Of a stretch of 64,000 bases of DNA, positions 16,895 through 25,146 are shown piece by piece (the stretch's first letter is position 1; each line of letters starts with the position of its first letter). The stretch is from Labrys miyagiensis (GTDB lineage: Bacteria; Pseudomonadota; Alphaproteobacteria; Rhizobiales; Labraceae). The stretch is from NCBI RefSeq assembly GCF_030160835.1, contig NZ_BSPC01000007.1:1-64000 (forward strand), read 5' to 3'. A model generated the notes under the pieces. The model saw nothing but the letters and a program-made list of their open reading frames with translations, was not told the DNA's origin and searched no databases. The position numbers and the translations under genes are program-made.

Positions 16895-17842
16895 GTGGGT
16901 TCTCTGGCGGGAGCGAAGGTCTGGGTGGCCGGCCATCGCGGCATGGTGGGTTCGGCGCTGCTGCGCCGGCTCGCGAGCGAGGACTGCACGCTGCTCACCG
17001 CCGCCAAGGCCGAGCTCGACCTGCGCCGCCAGGCCGACACCGAGGCCTGGCTCGACAAGGCGCGGCCCGACGCGATCTTCCTTGCCGCGGCCAAGGTCGG
17101 CGGCATCCTCGCCAATGACCGCTTCCCGGCCGATTTTCTCTACGACAATCTGATGATGGAGGCGAACGTCATCCATGCGGCGGCGCGTACCGGGGTCGCC
17201 AAGCTGGTGCTGCTGGGTTCCAGCTGCATCTATCCGCGGGAGGCGCCCCAGCCCATCAGCGAAACGGCGCTGCTCACCGGCCCGCTCGAGCCCACCAATG
17301 AATGGTATGCCATCGCCAAGATCGCGGGCGTCAAGCTGGTGCAGGCCTATCGACGCCAGCATGGCTGCGACTTCATCGCGGCCATGCCCTGCAACCTCTA
17401 CGGCCCGCGCGACAATTTCGATCCGAAGTCCAGCCACGTCCTGGCCGCCCTGCTGCGGCGCGTGCACGAGACGAAGCTGCGCGGCGATGCCTCGATCGAG
17501 ATCTGGGGCACGGGCACGCCGCGCCGAGAATTCCTGCATGTCGACGATGCCGCCGACGCCCTGGTGCGCCTGTCGGAAACCTATTCGGATGAACGCCTGA
17601 TCAATATCGGCGCCGGCCAGGACATCACCATCCTGGAGCTCCTGGAGACCATCAAGCGGGTGGTGGGCTATGAGGGCGCCACCACGCATGACCGCTCCAA
17701 GCCGGACGGCACGCCGGCGAAGTTGATGGACTCGTCCAGAATGCGGGAACTGGGATGGGAACCGAGGATTGGCCTGGAGGAAGGGTTGAGGGAGACCCAT
17801 CGCTGGTATGTAGAGAACCTGGGAGCGCGGACGTCCCTGTGA
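16895..17842 (+). CDS. fcl: GDP-L-fucose synthase
   Basis: 315 residues from the GTG at 16895, which has a GGGGAGG ribosome site seven bases upstream; an ATG at 16874 is less well placed. Extended SDR fold: VAGHRGMVGSALLRRL binds NADP, GSSCIYP carries the catalytic Ser, NEWYAIAK the Tyr/Lys pair, and MPCNLYGPRDNF the substrate pocket. It converts GDP-4-keto-6-deoxymannose to GDP-fucose for surface glycans; no gmd is in the window. The last residues (GARTSL) and the stop codon are encoded by an F1 repeat. Confidence 0.93.
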   Translation: MGSLAGAKVWVAGHRGMVGSALLRRLASEDCTLLTAAKAELDLRRQADTEAWLDKARPDAIFLAAAKVGGILANDRFPADFLYDNLMMEANVIHAAARTGVAKLVLLGSSCIYPREAPQPISETALLTGPLEPTNEWYAIAKIAGVKLVQAYRRQHGCDFIAAMPCNLYGPRDNFDPKSSHVLAALLRRVHETKLRGDASIEIWGTGTPRREFLHVDDAADALVRLSETYSDERLINIGAGQDITILELLETIKRVVGYEGATTHDRSKPDGTPAKLMDSSRMRELGWEPRIGLEEGLRETHRWYVENLGARTSL

Positions 17843-17929
17843 CACTCGAAGAGAGTGTCGGACGATCCGCTCTTCCTTAATCGTAGAACGCCTCGTTTCC
17901 AAGAGCGGACGGGACGTCCGCGCTCCCAG
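17819..17929. repeat. F1 inverted-repeat element, copy 8, overlapping fcl
   Basis: Left arm CTGGGAGCGCGGACGTCCCTG from 17819, with a GACACTCGAAGAGAGTGTCGG extension. Right arm TTTCCAAGAGCGGACGGGACGTCCGCGCTCCCAG ends at 17929. The first 24 bases are coding sequence of fcl, including its TGA at 17840-17842. Confidence 0.8.
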
Positions 17930-17946
17930 CCACGGCGCCTATCCGC

Positions 17947-18405
17947 TCACAGCCCCGCCACATAGTCCAGCACCGCCTTGCGGCTCGCCTCGAACCGTTC
18001 CCGGCCCATGGCCCGGCGGGACTGGCTGTGGGCGGTGCGCACCACCACCGTGCGCTCGCGCACCGTGCATAGCGCATGGGGATCGAGTGCGGCGATGCCA
18101 GCCACCGTGCGCAGGGCCTCGGCGCGGGAGGCGCAGGCGATGCGAATCTCGTTGCAGAAGCCGGTGGCGCACAGCGCCGTCTTGCGCAGTTGCTCCACCG
18201 AATGGAAGCGCCCCTCGGGCAAAGCGGCGAAGGCGGCGTGAAGCGCGGCGAAATAGGCCTTGTGCGCCCGCTTCGAACGCTCCGCCACCACCGCCACGCG
18301 GTAGCGCTGCCCGACATCGAACAGGCCGGCGGAGGCCGCGGTCGCACGGGGCGATGGGGTGAAAGCCTGGCCGGTCCAGGTGGCGAGAAGGGAGGGCGTG
18401 GTCAT
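17947..18405 (-). CDS. Phage-type hypothetical protein
   Basis: 152 residues. It opens MTTPSLLATWTGQAFTPSPR, then FDVGQRYRVAVVAERSKRAHKAYFAALHAAFAALPEG, FHSVEQLRKTALCATGFCNE and HSQSRRAMGRERFEASRKAVLDYVAGL. This layout matches a hypothetical protein common in early regions of alphaproteobacterial prophages; its function is not known to me. It is the last gene of the leftward set, separated from the others by F1 copy 9. ATG at 18405 in a purine-poor context. Confidence 0.75.
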   Translation of the reverse strand: MTTPSLLATWTGQAFTPSPRATAASAGLFDVGQRYRVAVVAERSKRAHKAYFAALHAAFAALPEGRFHSVEQLRKTALCATGFCNEIRIACASRAEALRTVAGIAALDPHALCTVRERTVVVRTAHSQSRRAMGRERFEASRKAVLDYVAGL

Positions 18406-18506
18406 GGCAGGGCTCCTGGTGCTGGGAGCGCGGGCCCTTCCTGGAACCGACACGCTCTGTGATTTGGAATGCAAAGGCTTGTCGTCCACCGGACAAGGCG
18501 CCGTGG

Positions 18507-18616
18507 CTGGGACCGCGGACGTCCTCGTCCGCTCTTGGAAACGACACGCCCCACGATGGAGGAAGAGCGGATCGTCCGACACTCTCTTGAGCGTCGTAGG
18601 GACGTCCGCGCTCCCA
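18507..18616. repeat. F1 inverted-repeat element, copy 9
   Basis: Left arm CTGGGACCGCGGACGTCCTCG...CTCTTGGAAACG from 18507. Right arm AAGAGCGGATCGTCCGACACTC...GACGTCCGCGCTCCCAG to 18616. A further partial arm (CTGGGAGCGCGGGCCC) starts at 18422. It lies between two genes of the leftward phage set. Confidence 0.75.
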
Positions 18617-18644
18617 GCCACGGCGCTTGCAGCGGAATAGCCGG

Positions 18645-18815
18645 CTAAGCTTGCGTTTTCCTTCCCCGCTCCTGCCGCCGGCTCTCGCGCACCGCCTCCT
18701 TGGCCTCGGCGAGCTGCGCCTTCAGCCGGGCGTTCCAGTGATCGGCCGGACGTCCCTGCCGGCAGCACCAGCTGCGCATGGCAAGCAGCTCGCTGATCGA
18801 AGGCCCGCGCGCCAT
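18645..18815 (-). CDS. Small phage-type hypothetical protein
   Basis: 56 residues, found by reading the minus strand from the ATG at 18815. It begins MARGPSISELLAMRSWCC, includes DHWNARLKAQLAEAKEAVRESRR and ends in a basic tail, so it is probably helical with a coiled-coil tendency. The ATG overlaps the previous gene's TGA by one base (TGATG), which supports it as a real coupled gene. Function unknown. Confidence 0.6.
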   Translation of the reverse strand: MARGPSISELLAMRSWCCRQGRPADHWNARLKAQLAEAKEAVRESRRQERGRKTQA

Positions 18816-19144
18816 CACGCCGCCTCGCGCAGGTCGCGCGCGCGGTCATAGGCGCTCGGGCGGGCCAGCGCCCCCGCCAATCCGCGCTCGATGGCACCCG
18901 ACAGAGCCAGGTTCACGCCGATGGCGTTGGCGATCTCGAAAAACCAGGGATCGGCCTGACCGATGGCAGCGAACGCGCCCTTGCGCAGGCCCGGCAGCCA
19001 GCCATTGAGGCGGATGGCCACCACCTCCCAGTCGCGCGGGGACGAGCGCATCTCGATATCCGCAGCCCCGTCGACGGTGGCCGCCGTCATGCCGTTGATG
19101 TGGATGAGCGGGAGGTCATCGAACTGCACGGTGAGGTCTGGCAT
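18815..19144 (-). CDS. Phage-type hypothetical protein, first leftward gene
   Basis: 109 residues: a beta-rich start (LTVQFDDLPLIHINGMTAATVDGAADIEMRS), an amphipathic middle and a helical, Ala-rich end. No family recognised. It is the first gene of the leftward set. Two GGGA-N4-TCCC operators lie 41 to 82 bases upstream of its ATG, so it is probably repressed by the CI-like protein encoded next door. Confidence 0.65.
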   Translation of the reverse strand: MPDLTVQFDDLPLIHINGMTAATVDGAADIEMRSSPRDWEVVAIRLNGWLPGLRKGAFAAIGQADPWFFEIANAIGVNLALSGAIERGLAGALARPSAYDRARDLREAA

Positions 19145-19184
19145 CGCGGGGATTCCGGTGGAGAGGATGGGAGAAGTGTATTAA

Positions 19185-19226
19185 GGGATATTTCCCGTGT
19201 CAAGAGATGAATGAGGGAAAAATCCC
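19185..19226. promoter_or_regulatory. Left operator pair of the CI-like repressor
   Basis: GGGATATTTCCC (19185-19196) and GGGAAAAATCCC (19215-19226) both fit GGGA-N4-TCCC, with centres 30 bases apart. They lie just upstream of the leftward gene set. Two more sites of the same form flank the other side of the repressor. Confidence 0.65.
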
Positions 19227-19352
19227 TTGAAAAGAGAGGAGAGACGCGTCCCGATTTGGCACATCGCGGGGTCGCTGGCGCTTTTCAGGGGGCGCCGGCT
19301 GGCGGTCGCGGCTGTCAGCGAATGCCGCAAACGAAGCGACCTACGATGGAGG

Positions 19353-19381
19353 AAGAGCGGACAAGATGTCCGCGCTCCCAG
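19353..19381. repeat. F1 half element, copy 10
   Basis: A lone right arm, AAGAGCGGACAAGATGTCCGCGCTCCCAG, ends 2 bases before the repressor stop codon; no left arm was found. It can still form the inner GCGGACA...TGTCCGC hairpin. Confidence 0.65.
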
Positions 19382-19383
19382 TC

Positions 19384-20217
19384 TCAGAAAAACTTCCACC
19401 CCCCCACGACCCTTCCCACGATGTTCAGGTCGTCCTCCGTCTGCGCCACCTGGACGTGGCCGCCATTGTCGCTGATCACACGGATGGTCTGGTCGCCCAG
19501 GATCTTCGAGGTTTCCAGGCGCTTGAACTGCAGGGCGCCCCAGCGGTCGCGAATGGCGTAGATGCCGTCGGGCGAGGGCACCTTGTGGCGGAGGTCGATG
19601 ATCAGCGGCATGCTCGGCTCGATGGTGGGGCGCATGGAATCGCCGATGGATTCGGCCACCATCAGATCCCCCGGCCGGGCGCCCATGGCGCGCAGGAACC
19701 AGGGCGGGAAGATCCAGGCGTCCGGCTTGATGGCATCGACCGACTGCACGGGATCGCCATTGCGGTTGTAGACGAAGGTGGCGGCGTTGGCATGGCCGCC
19801 GGCGCCCATGGCGAAGCGCGTATCGGCCTCCACCACGCCGTTGGGCGGGATCGAGGGCGGCTGCTCGGGATCGGCCGGATCCGGCGCCTCCGGCTCGAAG
19901 GCGGCCACGGGATCGGGCGCATCGGGATCATAGGTAGCGACCGCGAAGGGACGCTCCTCTTCCTTGAAGCCGCCCGCCGCGCCGGCGCCTGAAGCCCCGG
20001 CCTCCACCCGCCCCAAGGCGTCGCTCTCGGCCAGGCGGCTTGCCGGGATGCCCAGCACCTTGGCGAGCTTGACCGCCGTGCGCAAGGTGGGCGAGCCGCC
20101 CTTGCGCTCGAGATCGCGGATGGCATCGGCGCCAAGCCCGGCTTCCAGGCTGGCCTTGCGGCGGCTCTTGCCGAGTTCGGCCAGCCGCTTGTCGATCAAA
20201 GTGATGATATCGCTCAT
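19384..20217 (-). CDS. CI-like phage repressor with S24 peptidase domain
   Basis: 277 residues. The N-terminal helix-turn-helix (1-62, LGKSRRKASLEAGLGADAIRDLER) is followed by a Pro/Asp-rich linker (80-130). The C-terminal S24/LexA-like domain has the catalytic Ser194 in ESIGDSM and Lys232 in LQFKRLE, so RecA-stimulated self-cleavage is expected. An Ala-Gly pair in AMGAGG near 139 is a candidate cut site. It would keep both flanking gene sets off through the four GGGA-N4-TCCC sites. Start MSDI at 20217; the ORF extends four residues further to 20229. Confidence 0.9.
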   Translation of the reverse strand: MSDIITLIDKRLAELGKSRRKASLEAGLGADAIRDLERKGGSPTLRTAVKLAKVLGIPASRLAESDALGRVEAGASGAGAAGGFKEEERPFAVATYDPDAPDPVAAFEPEAPDPADPEQPPSIPPNGVVEADTRFAMGAGGHANAATFVYNRNGDPVQSVDAIKPDAWIFPPWFLRAMGARPGDLMVAESIGDSMRPTIEPSMPLIIDLRHKVPSPDGIYAIRDRWGALQFKRLETSKILGDQTIRVISDNGGHVQVAQTEDDLNIVGRVVGGWKFF

Positions 20218-20255
20218 ACGCGGGATCATGCCCGCATTTCCCGCATAAGGGAAGA

Positions 20256-20290
20256 GGGATTTTTCCCTTTGACGACGCGGGATGTTTCCC
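20256..20290. promoter_or_regulatory. Right operator pair of the CI-like repressor
   Basis: GGGATTTTTCCC (20256-20267) and GGGATGTTTCCC (20279-20290) fit GGGA-N4-TCCC, with centres 23 bases apart. A reversed TCCC-N6-GGGA lies at 20239-20252. They occupy the divergent control region between the repressor and the rightward genes. Confidence 0.7.
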
Positions 20291-20303
20291 TTAAAATTCT
20301 TCC

Positions 20304-20417
20304 ATGGACCTCATCACCACCTTCCCTGTCGCCGCCGATGCCTTCCGCGTGGCGTGCGATCGCCTGGAGGCCAGGAGGCCCATCCCCCCTCATAGCCGGA
20401 CGGAGCAAGCGGCATGA
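20304..20417 (+). CDS. Very small phage early protein
   Basis: 37 residues from the ATG 13 bases after the right operator: MDLITTFPVAADAFRVACDR followed by a short basic/Pro tail. Its stop overlaps the next ATG (ATGA), which argues it is translated. No homology recognised. It is the first rightward gene. Confidence 0.5.
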   Translation: MDLITTFPVAADAFRVACDRLEARRPIPPHSRTEQAA

Positions 20418-20569
20418 ACTGGATCACAATTGTCTATGTAGCCCTCGGCCTCCTCGCCTTTCCCCTCTGCGTCATCGGCATCACCGCCCTCGCCGGCGGC
20501 GTGCTGCTGGCGGGACGGATCAGCCGGGAGGAGGAGCGCCACGAACATGTGCCGGACGGCTGGCGCTGA
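20414..20569 (+). CDS. Small single-pass membrane protein
   Basis: 51 residues. A long hydrophobic helix (IVYVALGLLAFPLCVIGITA plus ALAGGVLLAG, residues ~6-35) is followed by a charged tail (RISREEERHEHVPDGWR). The ATG overlaps the previous stop by four bases. It is probably an inner-membrane peptide of the phage early operon; role unknown. An F3 repeat begins six bases after its stop. Confidence 0.55.
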   Translation: MNWITIVYVALGLLAFPLCVIGITALAGGVLLAGRISREEERHEHVPDGWR

Positions 20570-20574
20570 CGGTG

Positions 20575-20803
20575 GGGCGAGATGAGGCACCTCAGAACAA
20601 GGCGCGCCCTCGAAGTCCCCTCGCCCCGATCTTACGGGGAGAGGATGCAGGTGAGGGGCAACGTAGACCTATGTTATTGAAATCGTTTTATAAAATGCAA
20701 TTCGACCGGTGTGGCGTAGCCCCTCACCTCTATCCTCTCCCCGTAAACGGGGCGAGGGGGCGCAACCGAATCGCCTTGTTCTCCGGCGCCTCATCTCGCC
20801 CAG
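20575..20803. repeat. F3 inverted-repeat element, copy 1
   Basis: The left arm GGGCGAGATGAGGC ... CCCTCGCCCCGATCTTACGG ... GTGAGGGGC and a right arm reading GCCCCTCACC-type, TCTCCCCGTAAACGGGGCGAG ... GCCTCATCTCGCCC form a giant hairpin around an AT-rich centre (about 20660-20705). It separates two genes of the rightward phage set. Confidence 0.8.
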
Positions 20804-20849
20804 CCGTTCTGCGCGACCTAGGCCGAATAAACACCCGAAAGGACTCCGC

Positions 20850-21029
20850 ATGACTGCCTCGCAGATTCGCCAGGCCGCCCGGCTCTGGGCTGCCGGCTAC
20901 GACACCCGCGCCATTGCCGAGGCGATGCGCGACCTTCCCGGCACGCCCGATGCCCGCGAGGCGCGGCTGTGCCGGCATATCGAAGCGATCAAGGCCGAAG
21001 CGCGGCTCATCCGCGCGCGAGCGGCCTGA
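20850..21029 (+). CDS. Small HTH-like phage protein
   Basis: 59 residues: TASQIRQAARLWAAGYDTRAIAEAMRD resembles a short helix-turn-helix of the kind that scans DNA (Q-I-R-Q-A ... G-Y-D-T-R-A-I-A). A helical Arg/Ala tail follows. AAAGGA lies seven bases before the ATG. It stands just upstream of the DnaA-like gene. A DNA-binding role is an inference from the short motif. Confidence 0.6.
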   Translation: MTASQIRQAARLWAAGYDTRAIAEAMRDLPGTPDAREARLCRHIEAIKAEARLIRARAA

Positions 21030-21038
21030 GGTTCTGCC

Positions 21039-21556
21039 ATGACCAGCCTGTCCATCCGCGATCCCGAAATACGCCTGGTCTCCGCCCGGGAGATCCGCGC
21101 CCGCCGCGAGCGGCTGTGGGGCGCCCAGCCCCCACCACCTCCTTTGCCGGCTAACTCAATGCCGCCCAAGTCTGATGCCGTGGCGCTCTACCGCCTCGTC
21201 TATGCCTATGAGCCGCCGGCGATGATGCTCCTCCTCCCGGGCCAGCCGGCGAAATGCGGCGCCGCTGCCGAGCCTGCCGGGCCCCACGGCCCCAGCAAGC
21301 GCAAATTCGCCGCGCTCGCGAAAGAGGTCGCCTGCATCGCCGCCGCCCATCGCGTCAGCCTGGCCGACATTCGCGGCACCGGCCGTGCGCCGGCCGTACG
21401 CCTCGCCAGGCGCGCAGCCTGCTACGCACTGGTGATGCGCCATCCCGAGCTCTCCTATGGCAGCATCGGCGTGCTCCTGAACAAGGACCACACCACCATC
21501 TACTATGCCGCCCATCGTCACGCTGTACTGACGGGCCTGCCCCCGGTGGCGCGCTC

Positions 21557-21560
<4 letters not shown>
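21039..21560 (+). CDS. DnaA domain-IV-like phage replication protein
   Basis: 173 residues. The C-terminal half (from ~95: VACIAAAHRVSLADIRGTGR ... RRAACYALVMRHPELSYGSIGVLLNKDHTTIYYAAHR) matches DnaA domain IV, the DnaA-box binding helix-turn-helix, including the DHTT signature. There is no AAA+ ATPase domain. The N-terminal half is Pro-rich and unstructured. Such proteins occur in alphaproteobacterial prophages and probably bind a replication origin or host DnaA boxes. The stop overlaps the next ATG (ATGA). Confidence 0.85.
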
Positions 21561-22468
<908 letters not shown>

Positions 22469-22975
22469 CAACGTGCCCGCGGCGCCGGAGGAGGCGCTCG
22501 CCCTCGCCCGCACGCTGACCGGCCTCTACCGCCGCGCCGAATTCGAGGATGCGGCGCTGTTCTGCACCGGCCTCGCCGCCTTGTTCGCCGCCTATCCGGC
22601 CAGCCTCGGCCGGCAGGTGGTGGACCCGGTGCGCGGCCTGCCGGCCCGGCAGAAATTCCCGCCGGCGCTGGCCGAAGTGCGCGAAGCCCTCGACGCCGCC
22701 CAGTGCCGCCGCAACGCCGTCGCCTGGCGCGCCCGCTACCTGCTGGAGGAAAGGGCCAGGCGCGAAGCGGAAGCGGCGAGGCCGACAGCGAGCGCGGGGG
22801 CCAGGGCCGCGACGCTGGAGAAGCTGCGTGCGCTGAGGGTGGAACCGGGGCGTGCGGCGGCGGTGGCGGCGGTCAACCAGGAGAGCGCAGATTTTTTCTC
22901 CCGCACACCGTTGCAGGCGGAGAGGTTGGGAGGCACCTGGAACGAGGGATACAGCCATGCCGACACGGGCGCAGC

Positions 22976-23128
22976 CAATCCTTCCCCGACTGCGGGGAAG
23001 GTGGCCGAACGAAGTGAGGTCGGAAGGGGTAGCGTGGCGCTAACTTTCGATCAAGCTACCGACAGAGCCACCCTCCCCCTTCCGTCGCCGCTACGCGCCG
23101 ACACCTTCCCCGCAGTCGGGGAAGAATT
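22976..23128. repeat. F2 element embedded in a coding sequence
   Basis: Left arm CAATCCTTCCCCGACTGCGG ... GTGGCCGAACGAAGTGAGGTCGGAAGGGG and right arm CCCCTTCCG ... ACACCTTCCCCGCAGTCGGGGAAG are inverted. The whole element stays open in the frame of the 22242-23273 gene and adds about 50 residues. Confidence 0.75.
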
Positions 23129-23272
23129 CCTGCACCCCTCGCCCGAGGCCCTGGAAGCTCCCGCGATCCGCGCCCACCCTGCAGAGCTCGGTCCGGCGAA
23201 CCGGCCTCGCTCCGCCGCGACGCTAGCCGAACAGCTCTCCCCATCCCCCACCCCCACCCGGAGCCCCGAATA

Positions 23273-23782
23273 ATGTCCCGCCCAGGCCGCAAGCGTGCGA
23301 TCGTCGCGCGCGAGAAGAACGGACGCCCCAGCCGCGCCCAGCACCCCGTCGAAGCCATGGAGGCGGTGGTGCTCGCCCAGCCTCACCGCCGCGGCAGCAC
23401 CGACCGGCGCTGCGCCAGCGTGTTCGGCCGCTTCTGCCTGCGCCTGAAGCTGCGCCAGGAGCTCACCGAGGCCGGCGAGGAATACGCCGCCACCGTCAAG
23501 CGCTGGCGCGCCGCCAAGGGCGTCCCCACACCCTTCCACAACGAAGCCTCCGGCTCCGGCCGTGGCGCCGCCGACGCCACCGTCGCCATCTGGCAACGCC
23601 AGATGCTGGCGATGGAACGGGCGATGATGGAGGCGGGTCTGAAGGCACTGCTGGCGGTGAAGCAACTCACGCTGGATGGGAACGAACTCGGCATGGACCA
23701 GGACGGGCCGGCGGTGGAGGGGCTGATGGCGCTGGCGGTGCATCTGGGGGTGATGCGCAAGGGCGCGCACCCCTGGATGTAA
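23273..23782 (+). CDS. Phage-type hypothetical protein, last rightward gene
   Basis: 169 residues. A basic N-terminus (SRPGRKRAIVAREKNGRPSR) is followed by Val/Leu-rich helices, GRFCLRLKLRQELTEAGEEYAATVKRWRAAKGVPTPFHN, and a long helical stretch to the end. It resembles another hypothetical gene often found with the preceding one in Hyphomicrobiales phage remnants. No catalytic motif is seen. The basic start suggests nucleic-acid contact, which is only an inference. Confidence 0.7.
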   Translation: MSRPGRKRAIVAREKNGRPSRAQHPVEAMEAVVLAQPHRRGSTDRRCASVFGRFCLRLKLRQELTEAGEEYAATVKRWRAAKGVPTPFHNEASGSGRGAADATVAIWQRQMLAMERAMMEAGLKALLAVKQLTLDGNELGMDQDGPAVEGLMALAVHLGVMRKGAHPWM

Positions 23783-23928
23783 AACTCGGTATGAACGCGC
23801 AATGGTTGTAGTAAACCAAAACTCGATGCTGAATGCTCTCTGCTTTCCATGAAAGGCCTACGGCCCGGCCGGAAGAGCTGATATATTGCACACTGGCGCG
23901 ACGTCCATCTGGTCGACCGGAGGCATAG

Positions 23929-24888
23929 ATGAGCCGTAACCTTTGTCTCGGAAATACAGGACCGGACGTCCGAAACCTGCAGAAAATGCTGAATTTTCAT
24001 GGCAGCAAACTTATACCGGACGGCATTTTCGGGCCGCTGACCTTGCGGGAAGTCCGGCGCCTTCAAGGCGCCGCCACGATAAACCAGGATGGCATCGTCG
24101 GCCCTCTCACCAAGCTCGCTCTGTTCCCGTCGCTGCAGATCGACTCTGTGTATTACCTTTCACCTCTCGGGATCGACCTCCGGCCGTTGTTTGCGAGGGC
24201 CATGGCGCAATCGTCGCTGGTGGCGCAGACCCTCCCAAAGATTCAGACCGCGAATGTCACGGCAGCGCCGCCGCCCCCGCCAACCTCTCCTGCGACTGCT
24301 TCCCCTCCGACGCCTACGCCTACGCCTGCTCCTACTGCTGCTCCTCCTTCCACGCCCAGCATCAATTTCCAGAATCTGATCGTGCAGGGCGGCAATCAGT
24401 TCGCCTGGAACCCCTGGGCGCCCTCACCCTTCGTGGCGGGCGTGACGGGCACATTCGTCATTCGCTGGGGCGATGCGGGCGTCAGCGGCCTGAAACTCAG
24501 CGGCCAAGGCCAGTTTTCGGTCAATTCGCTCCACTCGCCGAACGGCAAATGGACGGGGCAGGGCGGGATCCAGCTTCAGCCCCTCGCACCATGGCTGGAC
24601 AGGAACCTGAAATTCTTCGACGAGCGCCTCGACCTGACCTCGGTTTTCGTCACGGCCTTCGTGCAGCGAAACGAGAACTCCAACAATTTTCAATCAGGCG
24701 GCGGCGTGGGCTGGCAGCCAAGCCTTTCCCTGATCAAGGGCACGGGTGACGACCCCATCCTGACGCTCTCGCTCAACCTCCAGGCCGTCAAGGCCTGGGA
24801 TCTGCATACGGGAGAAGGACAACCGATCTCGCCGCAAGTCGGCGTCGGGCTGGGTTTGGATATCTGGCAATTGCTTCACCAGAAATGA
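23929..24888 (+). CDS. Peptidoglycan-binding-domain protein with unknown C-terminal domain
   Basis: 319 residues. Residues 3-70 are a PG_binding_1 domain (LGNTGPDVRNLQKMLNFHG ... LIPDGIFGPLTLREVRRLQ ... DGIVGPLTKLAL). A Pro/Thr/Ala linker follows (~115-145). The C-terminal ~165 residues are rich in alternating polar and aromatic residues (GTFVIRWGDAGVSGLKLSGQGQFS, GGIQLQPL, GVGWQPSLSL, VGVGLGLDIWQLLHQK), like a beta-sandwich or small barrel. There is no signal peptide, so export is uncertain. It lies just outside the phage module. Confidence 0.75.
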   Translation: MSRNLCLGNTGPDVRNLQKMLNFHGSKLIPDGIFGPLTLREVRRLQGAATINQDGIVGPLTKLALFPSLQIDSVYYLSPLGIDLRPLFARAMAQSSLVAQTLPKIQTANVTAAPPPPPTSPATASPPTPTPTPAPTAAPPSTPSINFQNLIVQGGNQFAWNPWAPSPFVAGVTGTFVIRWGDAGVSGLKLSGQGQFSVNSLHSPNGKWTGQGGIQLQPLAPWLDRNLKFFDERLDLTSVFVTAFVQRNENSNNFQSGGGVGWQPSLSLIKGTGDDPILTLSLNLQAVKAWDLHTGEGQPISPQVGVGLGLDIWQLLHQK

Positions 24889-24998
24889 CGGGGCACAACA
24901 GGAATGCCGCCGTGTCGCTCGAATCGCAAGGATGAAGAGAGACGGCGTTGATGACAATGCAGGCGTGCAATACTCCGCTGCTCGCCATCAACCATGCC

Positions 24999-25104
24999 CT
25001 AGAGCAAAGCGCGTTTAAGCGTAAACGCTGCTTTGCTCTAGCTCTTTGTTTCGACGCGTCTTTGCGATTCTTGCCGATTCCGGCAAATCGCAAAACGCTT
25101 TGGC
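24999..25104. repeat. F4 double-hairpin element, copy 1
   Basis: Outer perfect 12-bp arms CTAGAGCAAAGC / GCTTTGCTCTAG (24999-25041) enclose GCGTTTA-AGC-GTAAACGC. A second hairpin follows, GCGATTCTTGCCG / CGGCAAATCGC, then AAAACGCTT. It sits between the convergent 23929 gene and the transporter operon and could end both transcripts. Confidence 0.8.
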
Positions 25105-25146
25105 GCAGTTGACGGCGAGCGAGACGATATCCGGGTCTGCCCTACC

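Noticed and set aside
15614-17902. A 762-codon open frame on the minus strand.
   Set aside because: It is antisense to GT25, the small ORF and fcl, which have clear motifs; GC-rich codons leave opposite frames open. Its protein is Arg/Gly/His-rich without domains.
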